DNA of 64,000 nt from Bacillota bacterium (GTDB lineage: Bacteria > Bacillota > Clostridia > Christensenellales > SZUA-584): positions 62,001 to 126,000 of the forward strand of contig JAEYPO010000030.1 of NCBI GenBank assembly GCA_023410595.1, given 5' to 3'. Below the pieces are notes generated by a model. That model was not told the origin of the DNA, searched no databases, and worked only from the letters and a program-made list of their open reading frames with translations. This document shows positions 61,839 through 64,000 of this stretch, piece by piece. The position numbers were made by a program, and so were the translations under genes. Numbering within the stretch: the first letter of the stretch is position 1; the number at the start of each line of letters is the position of its first letter.

Positions 61839-62582
61839 TCATGGAATATACATTCCGCCGTTCACCTGCAGACTTTGTCCGGTGATAAAATCTGCGTTTT
61901 CTGACGCAAGGAAAAGTACCGCTTTCGCAATATCCTGCGCTTCCGCCAGCCGTCCCAAAGGGACCTTATCAATAAAGCCTTTAAGTCCTTCGCTGCCAAG
62001 CCAATTGAGCGTCATATTGGTTCGTGCCGTTCCTGGCGATACTTCGTTGACGCGGATACCCATTGGAGCACAAAATTTTGCGAGATTCTTTGTCATACAC
62101 GTCACGGCAGCTTTAGAGCTTGAATACGCGGGATTGCTCATTATTCCGCCCGTAAAGCCTGCCATCGAGCTTATGTTGACAATAGCCGCGCCGCAACTCT
62201 TTTTTAAATATGGCAACAGCAGTCTGGTCAGGAAAAACGGGCCCCTTACGTTAATGCAATATGTCCTGTCCCACTCCGCTTCGGATATATCGTCAAGCTT
62301 TGTACCTGAGCATATACCCGCGCAGTTCACGAGTACATCGAGTCGGTCGTGTTTGGCAACGGCTCCCGCCGCTCCACCAAAGCTTCCGGTATCCGATATG
62401 TCAAAGCATACAAGTTCCAGCTTGTCCGCAAGCTCCTTCGCTTGCAAGCGAAGCGAATCAAGCCCTTTCACATTGATGTCACAGGCAATAACGCAGGCGC
62501 CGTTTCTAAGGAAACTAAGCGCCGAATCCATACCGATGCCGCTGCCGGCTCCCGTTATCAATACAACCTTATTTGAAAACAT
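61839..62582 (-). CDS. Short-chain dehydrogenase (SDR) C
   Basis: A 247-residue classical SDR: TGAGSGIG cofactor motif, NCAG, Ser in NISSMAGF and YSSSK active site. It ends GQSLQVNGGMYIP. Third of three tandem SDR genes, just before the importer. It probably oxidises a sugar or sugar acid, or epimerises one with a partner. Confidence 0.87.
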   Translation of the reverse strand: MFSNKVVLITGAGSGIGMDSALSFLRNGACVIACDINVKGLDSLRLQAKELADKLELVCFDISDTGSFGGAAGAVAKHDRLDVLVNCAGICSGTKLDDISEAEWDRTYCINVRGPFFLTRLLLPYLKKSCGAAIVNISSMAGFTGGIMSNPAYSSSKAAVTCMTKNLAKFCAPMGIRVNEVSPGTARTNMTLNWLGSEGLKGFIDKVPLGRLAEAQDIAKAVLFLASENADFITGQSLQVNGGMYIP

Positions 62583-62584
62583 AA

Positions 62585-63370
62585 TTAATACGTACCCATA
62601 TAAGGCTGGCCGGTATGTGCGGTAATGCCCCCGTCGATCGGAAGATTGACGCCATTGATAAAATCAGACTTTCTAGAAGCAAAAAATACGACTGCGTTCG
62701 CTACTTCCACCGCATCCGCGATATAGTGTACGGGATACGCCTGTTTGAATTTTTCTTCAGCGCCTTCTACCGAATTGAAGGTGTTTTCAACGATTTCGCT
62801 GCGTGTAATACCCGGACAAACCGCGTTTACCCTGATACCCTGATCAGCATAATCGAGCGCCATGCATCTCGTCATGTTGGTTATAGCGCCCTTTGCAGTG
62901 TTATATGCAACCATGTCGGTATCGCCCAGCAAGCCGGAAACAGAAGACATGTTTACGATAGTGCCGTATTGTTTTTCCAGCATCTGCGGTATTATATAAT
63001 GGCAGACTAAATATACGCCACGCACGTCGATATTCATTATGCGGTCCCAATCTTCCGGCTTCGTCTCATGTATTTTTCCCGATTGATGAACGCCCGCGTT
63101 GTTGAACAGGACTTCACAGGGACCGAACGTATCCTTCACAAAACCCGCAAGCTTTTTAACTTCTTCTTCCTTGCTCACATCACACTGGAAGAAACGCGCT
63201 TCGCCCGGCAGATTCATTCCGTTCAGTTCTTTGGCGAACTCCTCGCCTTTATCCTTCCGCCTTCCGCAGAAAACGACTTTTGCACCTTCCTCCACAAACC
63301 TTTTCGCTGTCGTTTTTCCGATACCAGATGTGCCACCTGTAATTAAACAGATCTTATCCTTTAACTCCAT
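62585..63370 (-). CDS. Short-chain dehydrogenase (SDR) B
   Basis: A 261-residue classical SDR: TGGTSGIG, NNAG, NMSSVSG and YNTAK. ATG 63370 (MELKDK) has AAGGGTG upstream and fits the family start; a GTG three codons earlier is in frame. Only two bases separate it from the next SDR gene. The substrate is unknown. Confidence 0.87.
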   Translation of the reverse strand: MELKDKICLITGGTSGIGKTTAKRFVEEGAKVVFCGRRKDKGEEFAKELNGMNLPGEARFFQCDVSKEEEVKKLAGFVKDTFGPCEVLFNNAGVHQSGKIHETKPEDWDRIMNIDVRGVYLVCHYIIPQMLEKQYGTIVNMSSVSGLLGDTDMVAYNTAKGAITNMTRCMALDYADQGIRVNAVCPGITRSEIVENTFNSVEGAEEKFKQAYPVHYIADAVEVANAVVFFASRKSDFINGVNLPIDGGITAHTGQPYMGTY

Positions 63371-63395
63371 GCGTTTCACCCTTTCAATTTTAATT

Positions 63396-64000
63396 CTAGT
63401 TATCCATTGTATAGGCCGCTGAGATCAGGCCGCCGTCAACATTTAGCGTAGTAGCGGTAATGTAATCCGACATCGGCGAAGCAAGAAACAAGGCGGCATT
63501 TGCAATATCCTGCGGATCGCCAATACGCTTCATAGGTATTCGTGAGGTCACTTTTTGATATGTTTCACCTATTTTAAGCACCGATTCGGAAAGCGGAGTA
63601 AGGATATACCCCGGGCAGATCGCATTTACGTTTATATTGTCCTTCGCCCATTCGACAGCCAGCGTCTTTACCAGTTGGACCAGCCCTCCCTTTGACGCGC
63701 AGTAAGCGGCGGAAAGCGGTATACCCAAATAGGTGCCGACCGAGCCTATGGCTATAAATTTTGCGTTTCCGTTTTTCGCGGATTCTTTTAAATACTTATA
63801 TGAAAACCGCGCCATATAATAAGCAGATTTAAGGTTGGAATCCAGCACGGTGTCCCAATCTTCGAGCGGCATATCCTGCAGGGGGCTTTTTATGGTCATA
63901 CCGGCGCAGTGCGCCACAATATCAATCCCGCCCATATCTTTTGCGAAAGAATCTATACTATCCTTAAGCGATCTGCTGTCCAAAACATCAGCCGGATATG
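63396..64000 (-). CDS. Short-chain dehydrogenase (SDR) A, 5' partial
   Basis: The frame stays open to the window edge (reading YPADVLDSRSL), so the N terminus with the cofactor motif lies outside. Seen are HCAG (in place of NNAG), AIGSVGTYLG with Ser, YCASK with Tyr and Lys, and the C-terminal NVDGGLISA. It is the first visible gene of the operon; more genes may lie to the right. Confidence 0.85.
   Translation of the reverse strand, partial: YPADVLDSRSLKDSIDSFAKDMGGIDIVAHCAGMTIKSPLQDMPLEDWDTVLDSNLKSAYYMARFSYKYLKESAKNGNAKFIAIGSVGTYLGIPLSAAYCASKGGLVQLVKTLAVEWAKDNINVNAICPGYILTPLSESVLKIGETYQKVTSRIPMKRIGDPQDIANAALFLASPMSDYITATTLNVDGGLISAAYTMDN

Noticed and set aside
1..64000. CRISPR arrays, rRNA operons, plasmid or phage replication genes
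   Set aside because: No regularly spaced repeats, rRNA-like sequence or replication genes were seen on either strand.

Overview
The window looks like a gene-dense accessory region of an anaerobic, probably gut-associated Clostridia (Bacillota) genome. The signs are Clostridia-type lipoproteins and ABC importers, strong AGGAGG ribosome binding sites, GTG/TTG starts, and integrases of the Tn916/Tn1549 type. No rRNA, replication gene or other taxonomic marker is present, so a genus cannot be named. No relaxase, coupling protein or type IV secretion gene is present either.

Layout. (1) 1-6802: right part of an integrative element (E1). It carries a glycopeptide-resistance cluster vanW-vanH-vanB/D-type ligase-vanX, followed by a recombination module: sigma-like regulator, long structured intergenic block, excisionase, integrase. 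(2) 6803-22766: a second related element (E2) with the same module but different cargo: an NlpC/P60 peptidase, a DMT transporter, a two-component system, a lipoprotein, and two ABC systems that look like an envelope-stress or antimicrobial-peptide response. A tRNA-Arg(CCU) 3' half lies at the E1/E2 junction. (3) 22767-32600: an all-minus operon, BlaI - BlaR1-like protease - two sugar-type permeases - HlyD-like adaptor - binding protein - MalK-like ATPase, then a stretch of broken genes (Cys-rich peptide maturase remnant, Y-family polymerase tail, nuclease and helicase remnants). (4) 32625-41592: an M24/creatinase-fold protein with a complete branched-chain-type ABC importer (livJHMGF), an APC permease and a PucR regulator. 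(5) 41923-42174: fragment of a third integrase copy plus an element-end sequence. (6) 42259-51827: sugar ABC importer, FAD oxidoreductase, DHDPS-family lyase, IclR regulator, TauE-type exporter. (7) 52040-64000 (minus, open at the right edge): sugar-acid catabolic operon with three SDR dehydrogenases, RbsBCA-type importer, cyclase-family hydrolase, KDG-aldolase-like protein, DgoK-type kinase, 2-hydroxyacid dehydrogenase, GldA-like dehydrogenase and enolase-superfamily dehydratase.

Four copies of a short element-end motif (TATAGGC followed by TCGCCT or a close variant) occur at 6780, 22744, 42152 and, weakly, 51933. Each lies where one functional block gives way to the next. The simplest reading is stepwise accretion of related integrative elements: two are still well preserved, a third is reduced to a broken integrase, and a fourth is only an end remnant. 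The most interesting systems are the BlaI/BlaR1-linked importer with a built-in HlyD adaptor, the E2 sensing and export island, the conserved RNA-like block between sigma factor and excisionase, and the incompletely defined sugar-acid pathway.
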